64,000 nucleotides of DNA from JBGVSA01 sp041807905 (GTDB taxonomy: Bacteria > Pseudomonadota > Gammaproteobacteria > Burkholderiales > Rhodocyclaceae). The stretch lies in contig NZ_JBGVSA010000012.1 of NCBI RefSeq assembly GCF_041807905.1, positions 1 through 64,000 of the forward strand, written 5' to 3'. The notes beneath the pieces were generated by a model, which did no database searches, was not told the DNA's origin, and saw only the letters and a list, made by a program, of their open reading frames with translations. Position 1 is the stretch's first letter; each line of letters starts with the position of its first letter. The position numbers and the translations under genes were made by a program. Shown one piece after another: positions 1 through 7,478 of this stretch.

Positions 1-381
1 GGGATGATCTACGGCAAGAAGGTGTCGCAGGGTATGGATTCCGTCGTCATGACGGGTTACCAGCTTTCCATCGGCGGCATTGCGCTGACGGTGGCGGGCT
101 ACGCCACGGGCGGCGAACTGCACGGTTTTGGCGTGGCGTCGACGGCGTTGCTGGCGTATCTGGTCGCGCTGTCGTCGGCAGCGTTCGCACTGTGGAGCAT
201 TCTGCTCAAGTACAACCGCGTCGGCATGGTGGCGCCGTTCAACTTCCTCATCCCGGTATCGGGCGCGGTGTTGTCGGCGATCTTCCTGAACGAGAGCATC
301 TTCGAACTGAAGAACGGTATCGCGCTGCTGCTCGTGTGCGGCGGTATCTGGCTGGTGACGCGCGAGACGGCGCGCAACTGA
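1..381 (+). CDS. DMT-superfamily (EamA-type) transporter, 3' end only
   Basis: The reading frame is open from the first base, so the gene begins upstream of the window and only its last 126 or so residues are present. The fragment has four hydrophobic stretches and ends with a pattern typical of the second EamA repeat: a Lys-Tyr-Asn loop, then a helix with Pro-Phe-Asn and a Pro-Val-Ser-Gly helix, then ALLLVCGGIWLVTR just before the C-terminus. EamA proteins are inner-membrane carriers of small metabolites such as amino acids or nucleosides. The substrate cannot be told from this fragment. A hairpin follows directly, between this gene and the convergent response-regulator gene. Confidence 0.8.
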   Translation, partial: GMIYGKKVSQGMDSVVMTGYQLSIGGIALTVAGYATGGELHGFGVASTALLAYLVALSSAAFALWSILLKYNRVGMVAPFNFLIPVSGAVLSAIFLNESIFELKNGIALLLVCGGIWLVTRETARN

Positions 382-390
382 GCTGTTGAA

Positions 391-411
391 GGGCGTCCCG
401 GGAGGGGCGCC
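391..411. terminator. hairpin between convergent genes
   Basis: GGCGTCCC (392-399) pairs with GGGGCGCC (404-411), with one T-G pair, around a GGGA loop. It lies between the ends of the EamA gene and the receiver gene. There is no run of T on either side, so a factor-independent terminator is only a possibility. Confidence 0.4.
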
Positions 412-412
412 T

Positions 413-868
413 TCAGATGTTGTCCAGCGTCGAGAGGTAACGGTCGATGGCGGTCGAGACTTCTTCGAATTCGCGCGACTTGTCGAAGAAGTAATCCGCA
501 CCGAGAGCCAGGCATTGCGCGCGTACGCGCGGCTCGGCGAAATTGGTGAGCACGATGCGCAGCGGCGGGTCCGGCTGGTGTTGCAGCCATGACAATACGT
601 TCAGGCCGCTGCCTTCGCGCAATTGCAGGTCGATGATGGCGATCTGGAAGTCATGCCCTTGCAGTGCGGCGCGGGCTTCCGTCTCGCCATCGGTCGTCCG
701 GCCCACCATGCAGCGATGGTCGGATTCGACCAGATCGATGAGGCTGTCGCGGATGACGGGCGAATCTTCCACCAGCAGCACCTGCACAGGCCTGAGCGCC
801 GGGCGGGGCGCGGAGGCAGAGGCGTCAAGAGGGCTGTTGGCGGATAGGTTCATGTCGATGTCACTCAC
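413..868 (-). CDS. single-domain response regulator (receiver only)
   Basis: This 151-residue protein is a CheY-like receiver with a short N-terminal tail and no output domain. The acidic pair is E34-D35, the predicted phospho-acceptor is D80 in IIDLQL, the switch Thr is T108, and the conserved Lys is K130. The start chosen is a GTG at 868, because an AGGA ribosome-binding site lies seven bases upstream; an upstream GTG at 907 and an ATG at 853 have weaker sites. Single-domain receivers act by protein-protein contact or as phosphate sinks. The next gene is a NarL-type regulator on the same strand and a histidine kinase lies 1.9 kb away, so a shared phosphorelay is plausible but inferred. Confidence 0.85.
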   Translation of the reverse strand: MSDIDMNLSANSPLDASASAPRPALRPVQVLLVEDSPVIRDSLIDLVESDHRCMVGRTTDGETEARAALQGHDFQIAIIDLQLREGSGLNVLSWLQHQPDPPLRIVLTNFAEPRVRAQCLALGADYFFDKSREFEEVSTAIDRYLSTLDNI

Positions 869-941
869 GAGTTGTTCCTCGTGAAGACAGTATTCCGCAT
901 GGAACACGCCGCGTTAATCGGACGGAAACCTACACGCATTG

Positions 942-1580
942 TCAGTTGATCAGACCGGTCTTGATGGCGTAGTAGGTGAGCTCGGCATTGGTCTGCATGT
1001 TGAGCTTTTCGAGGATGCGCGTGCGATACGTGCTGACCGTCTTGACGCTGAGGAACAGTTCGTCGGCAATCTGCGACACCGTCTTGCCGGAGGCAAGCTG
1101 GCACAGCACCTGGAATTCACGCTGCGACAGGTCGTGGTGCAGAGGTCCGCTGGCGTCGCCGTCGAGCCGGTTGACCAGCAGGTCGGACAAGGCCGGCGAC
1201 AGATAGCGACGGCCCTGGAGCACCACGCGCATGGCGCGCAGAATGTCCTCGGGCTCGGCGTCCTTGCGCACGTAGCCATTGGCACCAGCGCGCAAGAGGT
1301 TGACGGCGTATTTGTCTTCCGGGTACCCGGACAGGATGAGCACCGGCAGGTCGGTGTGCAGATTGCGGATCAGCCGTAACGTGTCGACGCCGCTGCGATC
1401 GGGCAGGGCGATGTCCAGCAACACGAGATCCCAGTGGCCGTCGCGTAGTGTGGCCAGGATTTCGAGGCTGGTGGATGCTTCTCCGCCGACTTCCAGGTCG
1501 GGCTCATCCTCGATGAGCTGCCGGATGCCATTGCGTACGATCTGGTGGTCGTCGCCAATCAGTACGCGGTGTTTCGTCAT
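942..1580 (-). CDS. NarL/FixJ-family response regulator
   Basis: A 212-residue two-domain regulator. The receiver covers about residues 1-120, with acidic residues D10-D11, phospho-acceptor D56 in LLDIALP, and the conserved Lys in VRKDAE. A LuxR-type helix-turn-helix covers about 145-210 (LSQREFQVL, IADELFLSVKTVSTY). The ATG at 1580 was chosen over an in-frame ATG at 1625 because GGAG lies six bases before it. Such regulators bind DNA as dimers after phosphorylation by a HisKA_3-type kinase, and the kinase at 2750-4186 is of exactly that class. Its targets are not shown by the sequence. The neighbouring small envelope-stress genes are obvious candidates. Confidence 0.9.
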   Translation of the reverse strand: MTKHRVLIGDDHQIVRNGIRQLIEDEPDLEVGGEASTSLEILATLRDGHWDLVLLDIALPDRSGVDTLRLIRNLHTDLPVLILSGYPEDKYAVNLLRAGANGYVRKDAEPEDILRAMRVVLQGRRYLSPALSDLLVNRLDGDASGPLHHDLSQREFQVLCQLASGKTVSQIADELFLSVKTVSTYRTRILEKLNMQTNAELTYYAIKTGLIN

Positions 1581-1640
1581 AGAGGTCTCCGCATGGGTGA
1601 CAGGGCGCAGCGGCGATTTTGACACCGCTGGCGCGCCGCG

Positions 1641-1787
1641 TCACATTTTCTGCTTGGTATCCTTGGCGGTGTCCTGCACCTTTTCGCCGCCACGTTCGAT
1701 ATCCTTGCCAGCGCCTTCGATGGTGTTGCAGCCGGTAATGGCAATCATCATCAGAGCCAGCACAGGAGCGATGATTTTCTTCAGCAT
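1641..1787 (-). CDS. entericidin A/B-like small lipoprotein
   Basis: A 48-residue protein. The N-terminal signal, with charged residues K3-K4 and a hydrophobic core, ends in a lipobox ITGC, so C20 would be lipid-modified. The mature part reads NTIEGAGKDIERGG and then a short Lys-rich tail, which is the entericidin signature. Entericidins are tiny outer-membrane lipoproteins linked to stationary-phase and envelope stress; EcnB promotes lysis in enterics. AGGAG lies eight bases before the ATG. It sits between the response-regulator genes and a ferritin-like gene on the same strand. Family assignment is good, but the toxin/antidote role is not established for this copy. Confidence 0.85.
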   Translation of the reverse strand: MLKKIIAPVLALMMIAITGCNTIEGAGKDIERGGEKVQDTAKDTKQKM

Positions 1788-1823
1788 GACGTTTCTCCTT
1801 CTCGGTTGGGTTGGGGCGCCGGA

Positions 1824-2387
1824 TTACTCTTTGGAGAGCAGGTCCTTGAGGTCGTCGGCGTGTTCTTCTTCCTTGGCGAGGATCGAAACCAGCATGTTGC
1901 GGGTGGTGGGGTCATCGTCGCCGAACCAGCGCACCATCTCGCGGTACGTATCGATGGCGATGCGCTCGGCGATGAGGTCTTCGCGAAGCATGTCGCGCAG
2001 GTTCTTGCCCGGTTCGTATTCGGAATGGCTACGGTCGAGCAGCCCGATGGGCGAGAAATCCGGCTCGCCGCCCAATTGCACGATGCGCTCGGCAATCTGG
2101 TCGGCGTGGGCCTGTTCCTCGGAGGCGTGGGTGTGGAACTCGGCCGCGATGGGTTCCGAATTGGGCCCCTGGGCCATGAAGGCGTGGCGCTTGTAGCGCA
2201 GCACGCACACGATCTCCGTGGCCAGCGCCTGGTTCAGCACGCGGACGGCAATGTCGCGATCCTTGCCATACGATGAGGTCACGGCCCCATCGGTCATGTT
2301 GTCGCGGGCGCGCTGGCGGATGGTTTCCACGTCCAGGACGAAATCGCCACGCTGGTTGGACAAAGGAACTTGGGCATTGATGTTCAT
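1824..2387 (-). CDS. ferritin-like (bacterioferritin-type) stress protein
   Basis: A 187-residue helical protein with the four-helix ferritin-like pattern. Metal-ligand candidates are the Glu in ATEIVCVLRY, EEQAHADQIAERI in the second half of the bundle, EDLIAERIAIDTYREM, and a terminal EEEHADDL. These E and ExxH motifs are the diiron-ligand pattern of bacterioferritins and DUF892/YciF-like proteins. The start has AGGAG upstream. Members of this group store iron or protect against peroxide, and they often sit beside entericidin and DUF1328 genes, as here. Whether it oxidises iron or is a Dps-like shield cannot be decided from sequence. Confidence 0.8.
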   Translation of the reverse strand: MNINAQVPLSNQRGDFVLDVETIRQRARDNMTDGAVTSSYGKDRDIAVRVLNQALATEIVCVLRYKRHAFMAQGPNSEPIAAEFHTHASEEQAHADQIAERIVQLGGEPDFSPIGLLDRSHSEYEPGKNLRDMLREDLIAERIAIDTYREMVRWFGDDDPTTRNMLVSILAKEEEHADDLKDLLSKE

Positions 2388-2441
2388 GACTGATCTCCTG
2401 CGTGCGCGCCTTTCAGCGCGCGTCGTGGGTCGGGTGTGGCG

Positions 2442-2603
2442 TCATCGGCGCAGCAGGCTGGCGATGAAACTCACGATCGTCAGTACGATGAAAATGAAGA
2501 ACAGTATCTTTGCGATCTCGGCCGCGCCGGCCGCAATGCCTCCGAAACCGAAGACGGCGGCGATCAGCGCGATGACCAGGAAGACCGCTGCGTAATGCAG
2601 CAT
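2442..2603 (-). CDS. DUF1328 (YtjA-type) small membrane protein, copy 1
   Basis: A 53-residue protein with two hydrophobic helices joined by a Gly/Ala-rich turn. It starts MLHYAAVFLVIALIAAVFGF and continues with the conserved GGIAAGAAEIAKILF core of the DUF1328 family. AAGGAG precedes the ATG. The function of the family is unknown; it is commonly found next to stress and osmotic-shock genes. A close paralogue lies on the other strand at 5045-5203. The gene is divergent from the histidine kinase. Confidence 0.9.
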   Translation of the reverse strand: MLHYAAVFLVIALIAAVFGFGGIAAGAAEIAKILFFIFIVLTIVSFIASLLRR

Positions 2604-2749
2604 GATCGTTCTCCTTTGTCGGTGTTCGTCGCATATACGGCACTGCGACGATGACGCAAGATGACGATTGCAGATTATCGAGATGCTCTGCCGCGACCTG
2701 TAGGCAGCGGCTTAGAAACGGTGTAAGACAGCTCCTACGTGGAGAGAAG

Positions 2750-4186
2750 ATGGACCAGACCCCCCGCAAGCTCGCCAGCCTCAAGGGCGCCTTCAAGGCC
2801 GCCAACGCTGCCGGCGATGAAGTATTGGAGTTCCCGCGCAGCATCCTGCGCCGGGCTGCCGCGTTCCGCCTTGCCGCACCGTTGTGCGTCATCGCCGGCG
2901 TGGCGTGCATCGCCATTGCCGAACTGGGCAATGAGCGCTTGGGCGACGTCGTTGCCCAGATCCGCCATTCATATGAACTGCGTCGCGAGCTCTACACGCT
3001 GGGCTGGCTTGCCACCAACGCAGAGACCGCGCAGCGCGGCTACCTGATCACGCGGCGGCGCGAATACCTCGATCCATACCTGGAAGCCTTCCCGAGAGTG
3101 CCTGAGGTGATCGAACGCATCCGCCAGATGAGCGCGGGCGACAGCGAACGGCTGGCGCTGATCGACGCGCTGCAGCAGCGTGTCGACGACAAATTCAACG
3201 AGCTTCGCGCCACGATCACCCTGTTCGACGCCGGCCGCGAAGAGCAGGCGCTGGCCATGCTCAACTCTGACGCCGGCAAGGTCAATGCAGACCGCATTCG
3301 AGGCGCCATCAACACGCTCCTCGAACTGGAGGAGGCGCGTACCAATCAGCACGCCCGCCGCTGGCAGGACGACCTGCGCTTCCAGCGGTTGGCCGTCACT
3401 TTCGCCGTGGCGCTGAACATTCTGCTGGTGCTGGTGTTGTTGCGCTCGGTGCGTCGCGAACTGGAAAGCGAACGCGACGAATCCGCCCGGCTCGATTCGC
3501 TCGTGCGCGAGCGTACGGAAGAACTGTCGGAACTGGCTTCGCACCTGCAGGGCGCACGCGAGGAAGAAAAATCGATGCTGGCGCGCGAACTGCACGATGA
3601 ACTGGGCGCGATTCTCACCGCGTCGCGCATGGACGTTGCGTGGGTCCGCCGCAAGGCGCCGGACCTCGCCCCTGAAGTGCTTGCCAAGCTGCAACGCGTA
3701 CTCGAACACCTCGACCAGGGCGTGGCGCTCAAGCGGCGCATCATCGAAGGGCTGGTCCCCTCGGCACTGCTCAACCTGGGTCTGGTGCCGGCGCTCGAAT
3801 CGCTGATGGAGGACTTCTCCCACCGTAGCGAGGTCCGTATCCAGACCGAGCTGAGCGACGACCTGCCGGTGCTCACGCGCGAACAGTCGGTGGCGATCTA
3901 CCGCATCGTGCAAGAGGCGCTCACCAACATCGAACGCCACGCGCAGGCCCGCAATGTGTCGCTGCGCCTCCGGGCAGAAGAAAACACACTGCATATCCGC
4001 ATTGCGGACGACGGCCGTGGCATGGCCAACACCGACGTGCGTCGCCTGCGCAGCCACGGCCTGCGCGGCATGCGGCAACGCGTGGCCGCCCTGCGTGGCG
4101 ACCTCAACCTGTCCTCGGCCCCCGGCGCGGGCACCACCATCACCGTCACCCTGCCGCTGGAGCCCGTGGCGGCACCGTCCGCGTAG
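2750..4186 (+). CDS. CHASE3 sensor histidine kinase (HisKA_3 / NarX-type)
   Basis: A 478-residue inner-membrane kinase. One membrane helix at about 40-58 and another at about 214-232 flank a helical CHASE3 sensor region (AQRGYLITRRREYL, then a second helical pair). A coiled coil leads to the dimerisation and phosphotransfer domain with phospho-acceptor H282 in ARELHDELG, the HisKA_3 signature. The ATPase domain follows, with N box ALTNIERHA, DDGRGM, and HGLRGMRQR. The ATG at 2750 was preferred to an in-frame ATG at 2651 because GGAGAG lies just upstream. HisKA_3 kinases pair with NarL-type regulators, and one is encoded at 942-1580. The signal is unknown. Confidence 0.9.
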   Translation: MDQTPRKLASLKGAFKAANAAGDEVLEFPRSILRRAAAFRLAAPLCVIAGVACIAIAELGNERLGDVVAQIRHSYELRRELYTLGWLATNAETAQRGYLITRRREYLDPYLEAFPRVPEVIERIRQMSAGDSERLALIDALQQRVDDKFNELRATITLFDAGREEQALAMLNSDAGKVNADRIRGAINTLLELEEARTNQHARRWQDDLRFQRLAVTFAVALNILLVLVLLRSVRRELESERDESARLDSLVRERTEELSELASHLQGAREEEKSMLARELHDELGAILTASRMDVAWVRRKAPDLAPEVLAKLQRVLEHLDQGVALKRRIIEGLVPSALLNLGLVPALESLMEDFSHRSEVRIQTELSDDLPVLTREQSVAIYRIVQEALTNIERHAQARNVSLRLRAEENTLHIRIADDGRGMANTDVRRLRSHGLRGMRQRVAALRGDLNLSSAPGAGTTITVTLPLEPVAAPSA

Positions 4187-4327
4187 GAGTGGAGCCGACC
4201 ACCGAGCCGCGCCAATCCCACGGCCACCGGGCGGGCGTCCGATAAGTCCGCGGCTGGGGCTTCTCCATACTGGCATCAACCGGCAGTCACCACGCCGGCT
4301 CGATTCCAACTACGCAGGAGACCCAGC

Positions 4328-4900
4328 ATGAAGACAATCAAACCTACCGCGATTGCCTGTGTTCTCGCGCTGAGCGTGCTGCCCTTTGCCGCGAATGCCG
4401 CCACCGAACAGGAAAAGCAATCGCGCAACCAGATCGAAGATACGTACAACGCTGCCAAGAAGCAGTGCGATACCTTGTCCGGCAACGGCAAGGACGTCTG
4501 CGTCGAAGAGGCCAAGGCCAACCGCAAGGTTGCACTCGCCGACCTGGAAGCGGCGACCAAGGGTACCGAGAAGGCTCGCTACGACGCTCAGGTCGCGCGT
4601 GCCGAAGCCACGTACAGCGTCGCCAAGGAACGTTGCGACGACAAGGCCGGACAGGCCAAGGACGAATGTGTGCAGGCCGCGAAGACGGCCGAGGAGAAGG
4701 CCAAGGCTGATGCCAAAGCCAGTCGCAAGACGGCCGACGCCCGTCGCGATGAGAACGCGACCGCGGCCAAGGCCGATCAACAGGCCGCAAACAAGAAACG
4801 CGACGCAGAGCGCGACCTGGCCAAGGAGAAGTGTGACCGCCTTGCGGGCGACGCCAAGACCAATTGTCTGAGCGACGTTCGTAGCCGTTACGGTTCGTAA
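4328..4900 (+). CDS. periplasmic Lys/Ala-rich helical protein with three CX10C repeats
   Basis: A 190-residue protein with a Sec signal peptide (residues 1-24, cut likely after ANA). The mature part is rich in Ala, Lys, Asp and Glu and should be largely helical or coiled-coil. Three cysteine pairs have identical spacing: C47/C58, C103/C114 and C169/C180. Each sits in a similar motif, roughly K..CD...G..KD.C...AK. The first two motifs are 56 residues apart and the second and third 66. AGGAG precedes the ATG. I do not recognise a named domain; such proteins are usually annotated as hypothetical or TolA-like. The pairs would form disulfides in the periplasm, or possibly bind metal. It stands between the kinase gene and a DUF1328 gene. 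Confidence 0.8.
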   Translation: MKTIKPTAIACVLALSVLPFAANAATEQEKQSRNQIEDTYNAAKKQCDTLSGNGKDVCVEEAKANRKVALADLEAATKGTEKARYDAQVARAEATYSVAKERCDDKAGQAKDECVQAAKTAEEKAKADAKASRKTADARRDENATAAKADQQAANKKRDAERDLAKEKCDRLAGDAKTNCLSDVRSRYGS

Positions 4901-4922
4901 GGCGGGCCCAACCCGCACCATG

Positions 4923-4946
4923 CCGTGTCGGCGGACGCCGACACGG
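4923..4946 (+). terminator. perfect 11-bp hairpin after the CX10C protein gene
   Basis: CCGTGTCGGCG (4923-4933) pairs with CGCCGACACGG (4936-4946) around a two-base gap, just after the stop codon. No T run follows. A second short inverted repeat, GGCGACT/AGTCGCC, lies at 4957-4972 upstream of the DUF1328 gene and could be a regulator site. Confidence 0.5.
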
Positions 4947-5044
4947 TGGGGCCGGTGGCGACTACAGTCGCCGATCCGGTGCTGGTCTAGATTCCCATTG
5001 ATCGCCGTGGCCCCGGCTGAGGCGATCCGGCAAGGAGAGACATC

Positions 5045-5203
5045 ATGCTGCACTACGCTGTGGTTTTTCTCATCATCGCCCTCGTGGCGGCCCTGTTCGG
5101 CTTCGGCGGCATCGCTGCCGGTGCGGCCGGGATCGCCAAGATTCTCTTCGTCGTGTTCCTGGTCCTGACAGTTGTCTCGCTGCTGATGGGGCGCCGCGGA
5201 TGA
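5045..5203 (+). CDS. DUF1328 small membrane protein, copy 2
   Basis: A 52-residue protein with two transmembrane helices, nearly the same as the product of 2442-2603. It shares the MLHYA.VFL start and the FGFGGIAAGAA.IAKILF core, and it differs mainly at the C-terminus (MGRRG). AAGGAGA lies upstream of the ATG. The function is unknown. Keeping two copies 2.5 kb apart in one stress cluster suggests separate regulation or a dosage need rather than recent tandem duplication, since the two genes are on opposite strands. Confidence 0.9.
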   Translation: MLHYAVVFLIIALVAALFGFGGIAAGAAGIAKILFVVFLVLTVVSLLMGRRG

Positions 5204-5222
5204 CGCAGGCCAACATGGCATC

Positions 5223-5246
5223 GGCCGCCGTTCGGGCGGCCTTTTT
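5223..5246 (+). terminator. factor-independent terminator after DUF1328 copy 2
   Basis: GGCCGCC (5223-5229) pairs with GGCGGCC (5235-5241) and is followed by TTTTT. It separates the DUF1328 gene from the lipocalin gene. Confidence 0.8.
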
Positions 5247-5270
5247 CGGTGAAATCGGCGTGGAGGCATC

Positions 5271-5891
5271 ATGCTGACGAGCGAACTGCGCATCTGGTGC
5301 GCCGCCACGCTGGCGACGGTCGCGTGCGGCGCGCTGATGTGGTTGCCTGTGTCAGGCTCGGCCGCCGAGGAAGATGACGCCCCGCTGATGCCCGTCGTGG
5401 GATTCCAGGTGGAGCGGTACGTCGGCAAATGGTACGAGATCGTGCGGCTACCCAATCGCTTCCAGCGCGATTGCGCCTCCGACGTGACGGCCGAATACGC
5501 CGCCCGCGCGGATGGGCGCATCACCGTCGTCAATCGCTGTCGCGACGCCGGCGGCGCCGTCGACGAAGCGCGCGGCGTTGCCGAGGTGGTCGAGCCGGGT
5601 ATCGGGCAGCTCGATGTCAGCTTCCTGCCGAAATGGCTATCGTGGCTGCCCTTTACCAAGGGCGACTACTGGATTCTCGAACTCGATTCAGCGTATCGCT
5701 ATGCGCTGGTCGGTACCCCTGACCGGAAATACCTCTGGGTTCTGTCGCGCGAACCCGAACTGACGTCGAGCGTGCTGCACCGTTTGTTGGTGCGGGCGCG
5801 TGAAGACGGCTTCGACATCGACAACCTCGTCCACGACACGCACTCGACCCGCAATACCGACGTCGGCCAGAACGCGACCACTCTGCGCTGA
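5271..5891 (+). CDS. bacterial lipocalin (Blc-like)
   Basis: A 206-residue secreted protein. The N-terminal signal at 1-31 has no clear lipobox Cys at the cleavage site, so it may be periplasmic rather than lipid-anchored as in E. coli Blc. The lipocalin signature GKWYEI..LPNRFQ appears near residue 52, followed by Blc-type strands (DVTAEYAA, GDYWILELD, YALVGTPDRKYLWVLSR). Lipocalins bind lipids or other hydrophobic ligands, and Blc is induced by envelope stress in stationary phase. GGAGG precedes the ATG, and a strong terminator follows the gene. The setting among other envelope-stress genes fits. Confidence 0.9.
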   Translation: MLTSELRIWCAATLATVACGALMWLPVSGSAAEEDDAPLMPVVGFQVERYVGKWYEIVRLPNRFQRDCASDVTAEYAARADGRITVVNRCRDAGGAVDEARGVAEVVEPGIGQLDVSFLPKWLSWLPFTKGDYWILELDSAYRYALVGTPDRKYLWVLSREPELTSSVLHRLLVRAREDGFDIDNLVHDTHSTRNTDVGQNATTLR

Positions 5892-5920
5892 ACGGGTATC
5901 GCTCATTCAACGCCGCAACA

Positions 5921-5945
5921 AAAAACCCCGCACTGCGGGGTTTTT
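5921..5945. terminator. bidirectional terminator between lipocalin and DUF883-like genes
   Basis: CCCCGC (5926-5931) pairs with GCGGGG (5935-5940), flanked by AAAAA on the left and TTTTT on the right. It serves both convergent genes. Confidence 0.9.
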
Positions 5946-5963
5946 GCTGACGGGGGCTTGGCC

Positions 5964-6218
5964 TTACAGATGACGGCGGCCGGCGCCCAGGAGTACGCCG
6001 GCCAGAAGTCCCAGACCGGCCGCTGCGCCAGCGATGCGCCAAGGATTTTCGTGAACATACGCCTGCGCGCTCAGGGCCGAGCGATTGACCGCGCTGCGGG
6101 CGGCCACCAGGCGTTCCGAAGTAGTTGCCTGCACGGCGTGGGCAGCAGCCTGCAGCGAGGCCGCGGCGTCGCTGAGGGATTGCGAGGCGCTCGGCAGGGT
6201 TCTGGTCCGAATCAGCAT
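5964..6218 (-). CDS. ElaB/YqjD/DUF883-type membrane-anchored protein
   Basis: An 84-residue protein. An Ala/Ser-rich amphipathic helical region (about 10-55) is followed by HENPWRIAGAAAGLGLLAGVLLG, that is, the conserved ENPW motif and a C-terminal Gly-rich membrane helix, then a short basic tail. This is the layout of ElaB/YqjD proteins, which anchor to the inner membrane by the C-terminus and can bind ribosomes in stationary phase. The ATG at 6218 was chosen because AAGGAG lies six bases upstream. The family link is clear but the cellular role is only inferred. Confidence 0.85.
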   Translation of the reverse strand: MLIRTRTLPSASQSLSDAAASLQAAAHAVQATTSERLVAARSAVNRSALSAQAYVHENPWRIAGAAAGLGLLAGVLLGAGRRHL

Positions 6219-6371
6219 GTCGTTCTCCTTCATATGCGGGCCCCACCGGCGGCGGGACGACGATTCCATGCTAAGCGCCGACTTGGGGCTTGCATGTCGG
6301 CGAATCTGCATGACGCCGTCGGCGCGCTCCGACAGGCCGAGCGGCGCGGGTCTCACGCGGGCGCGACGCCC

Positions 6372-7400
6372 TTACATTGCGGGCTTCAACTTTTCCGCCA
6401 CGGCCTGTGCAGTCAATGCCAGTTCGCAGACCTTGAAGCAGTGCGCCTGCGGCATGGCGGTCTCGGTGCGTTCGAAGATGTCGCGGGTGAGGTCGCTGTA
6501 GTAGGGCAGGGCCGCGTCCGAGCAATCGATGTGGCGCGTACCCTTGCCGTCGACGAGGAACAGGTGATCCTTGCCGGCACGTCCGGCGATGTCGATGTAC
6601 TTGCGCAGCTCCATGTAGCCGTCGGTGCCGACGATGGTCAGACGGCCGTCGCCCCAGGTGGCGAGTCCGTCGGGCGTAAACCAGTCCACACGGATGTAGG
6701 CGCTGGCGGTGTCGTGCGCCAGCATGACTTCGCCGAAGTCCTCGAATCCCGGGTCTTGCGGATGTGCCACGTTGCCGCATCGCGCAGCGACGATGCGAGC
6801 GTCCGTCGCCTGCGTGAAGTGCAGGAACTGCTCGATCTGGTGCGAGGCGATGTCGCACAGGATGCCGCCATAGCGTCGCGGGTCGAAAAACCACGTGTCG
6901 CGCAGGTGACGATTGAAGCGGTGCGGCCCCAGCCCCACGGTATGGATCACGCGGCCGATGGCGCCTGCGCGGATGAGCTCGGTGGCGCGTGTGACGGCGC
7001 GTACCTCGAAATGCTCGGTGAAGTTGATGGTGTAGATGCGACCTGTTTCGCGTTGCACGGCGCGCACGCGTTCGAGTTGTTCGAGCGTGGTCACGCCGGG
7101 CTTGTCGGCCATGAAATCCTTGCCGTGCCGCATGCTGCTGATGCCGACATCGGCGCGCTCGTCGGGGATGGCGGCGCTGACGATGAGATGGATCGACGGG
7201 TCTTCAAGCAGGCGGGCGGGATCGTCGACGCGCGGGATGTCCGGAAAGCGTTCGGTGAATCCTGCGAGTGTCTTCGGCTCGGTCGCGCTGTAGAAGCCGA
7301 CGCAATGGGCACCGGCGCGCAGCAGGCTGCCGACCTGGTCGTAGGCGTGACGGTGGTCGATGCCGATGACGCCGAAGCGCAATTGCGGGTAACTGCTCAT
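6372..7400 (-). CDS. Gfo/Idh/MocA-family oxidoreductase
   Basis: A 342-residue NAD(P)-dependent oxidoreductase. The N-terminal Rossmann fold begins FGVIGIDHRHAY, with an HRHAY variant of the usual GxGxxG loop. The conserved DKPGVTTLEQ motif, containing the catalytic EKP-type Lys, lies near residue 120, and a C-terminal alpha/beta sheet domain carries GGILCDIASHQIEQFL, the GG..D.G.H equivalent. The family oxidises or reduces sugars and inositol-like polyols. The substrate is unknown, and no sugar transporter or regulator lies beside it. Start 7400 was chosen over 7436; GAGG lies upstream. The unusual dinucleotide-binding loop is worth noting. Confidence 0.85.
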   Translation of the reverse strand: MSSYPQLRFGVIGIDHRHAYDQVGSLLRAGAHCVGFYSATEPKTLAGFTERFPDIPRVDDPARLLEDPSIHLIVSAAIPDERADVGISSMRHGKDFMADKPGVTTLEQLERVRAVQRETGRIYTINFTEHFEVRAVTRATELIRAGAIGRVIHTVGLGPHRFNRHLRDTWFFDPRRYGGILCDIASHQIEQFLHFTQATDARIVAARCGNVAHPQDPGFEDFGEVMLAHDTASAYIRVDWFTPDGLATWGDGRLTIVGTDGYMELRKYIDIAGRAGKDHLFLVDGKGTRHIDCSDAALPYYSDLTRDIFERTETAMPQAHCFKVCELALTAQAVAEKLKPAM

Positions 7401-7478
7401 GGAGTTGCCTCGGGAGGGTTCGTGGTCGGCGCGCATTCTTGCCGACCTCGCCCGCGCTTGCCAAGCGGAAAGCGTCGT

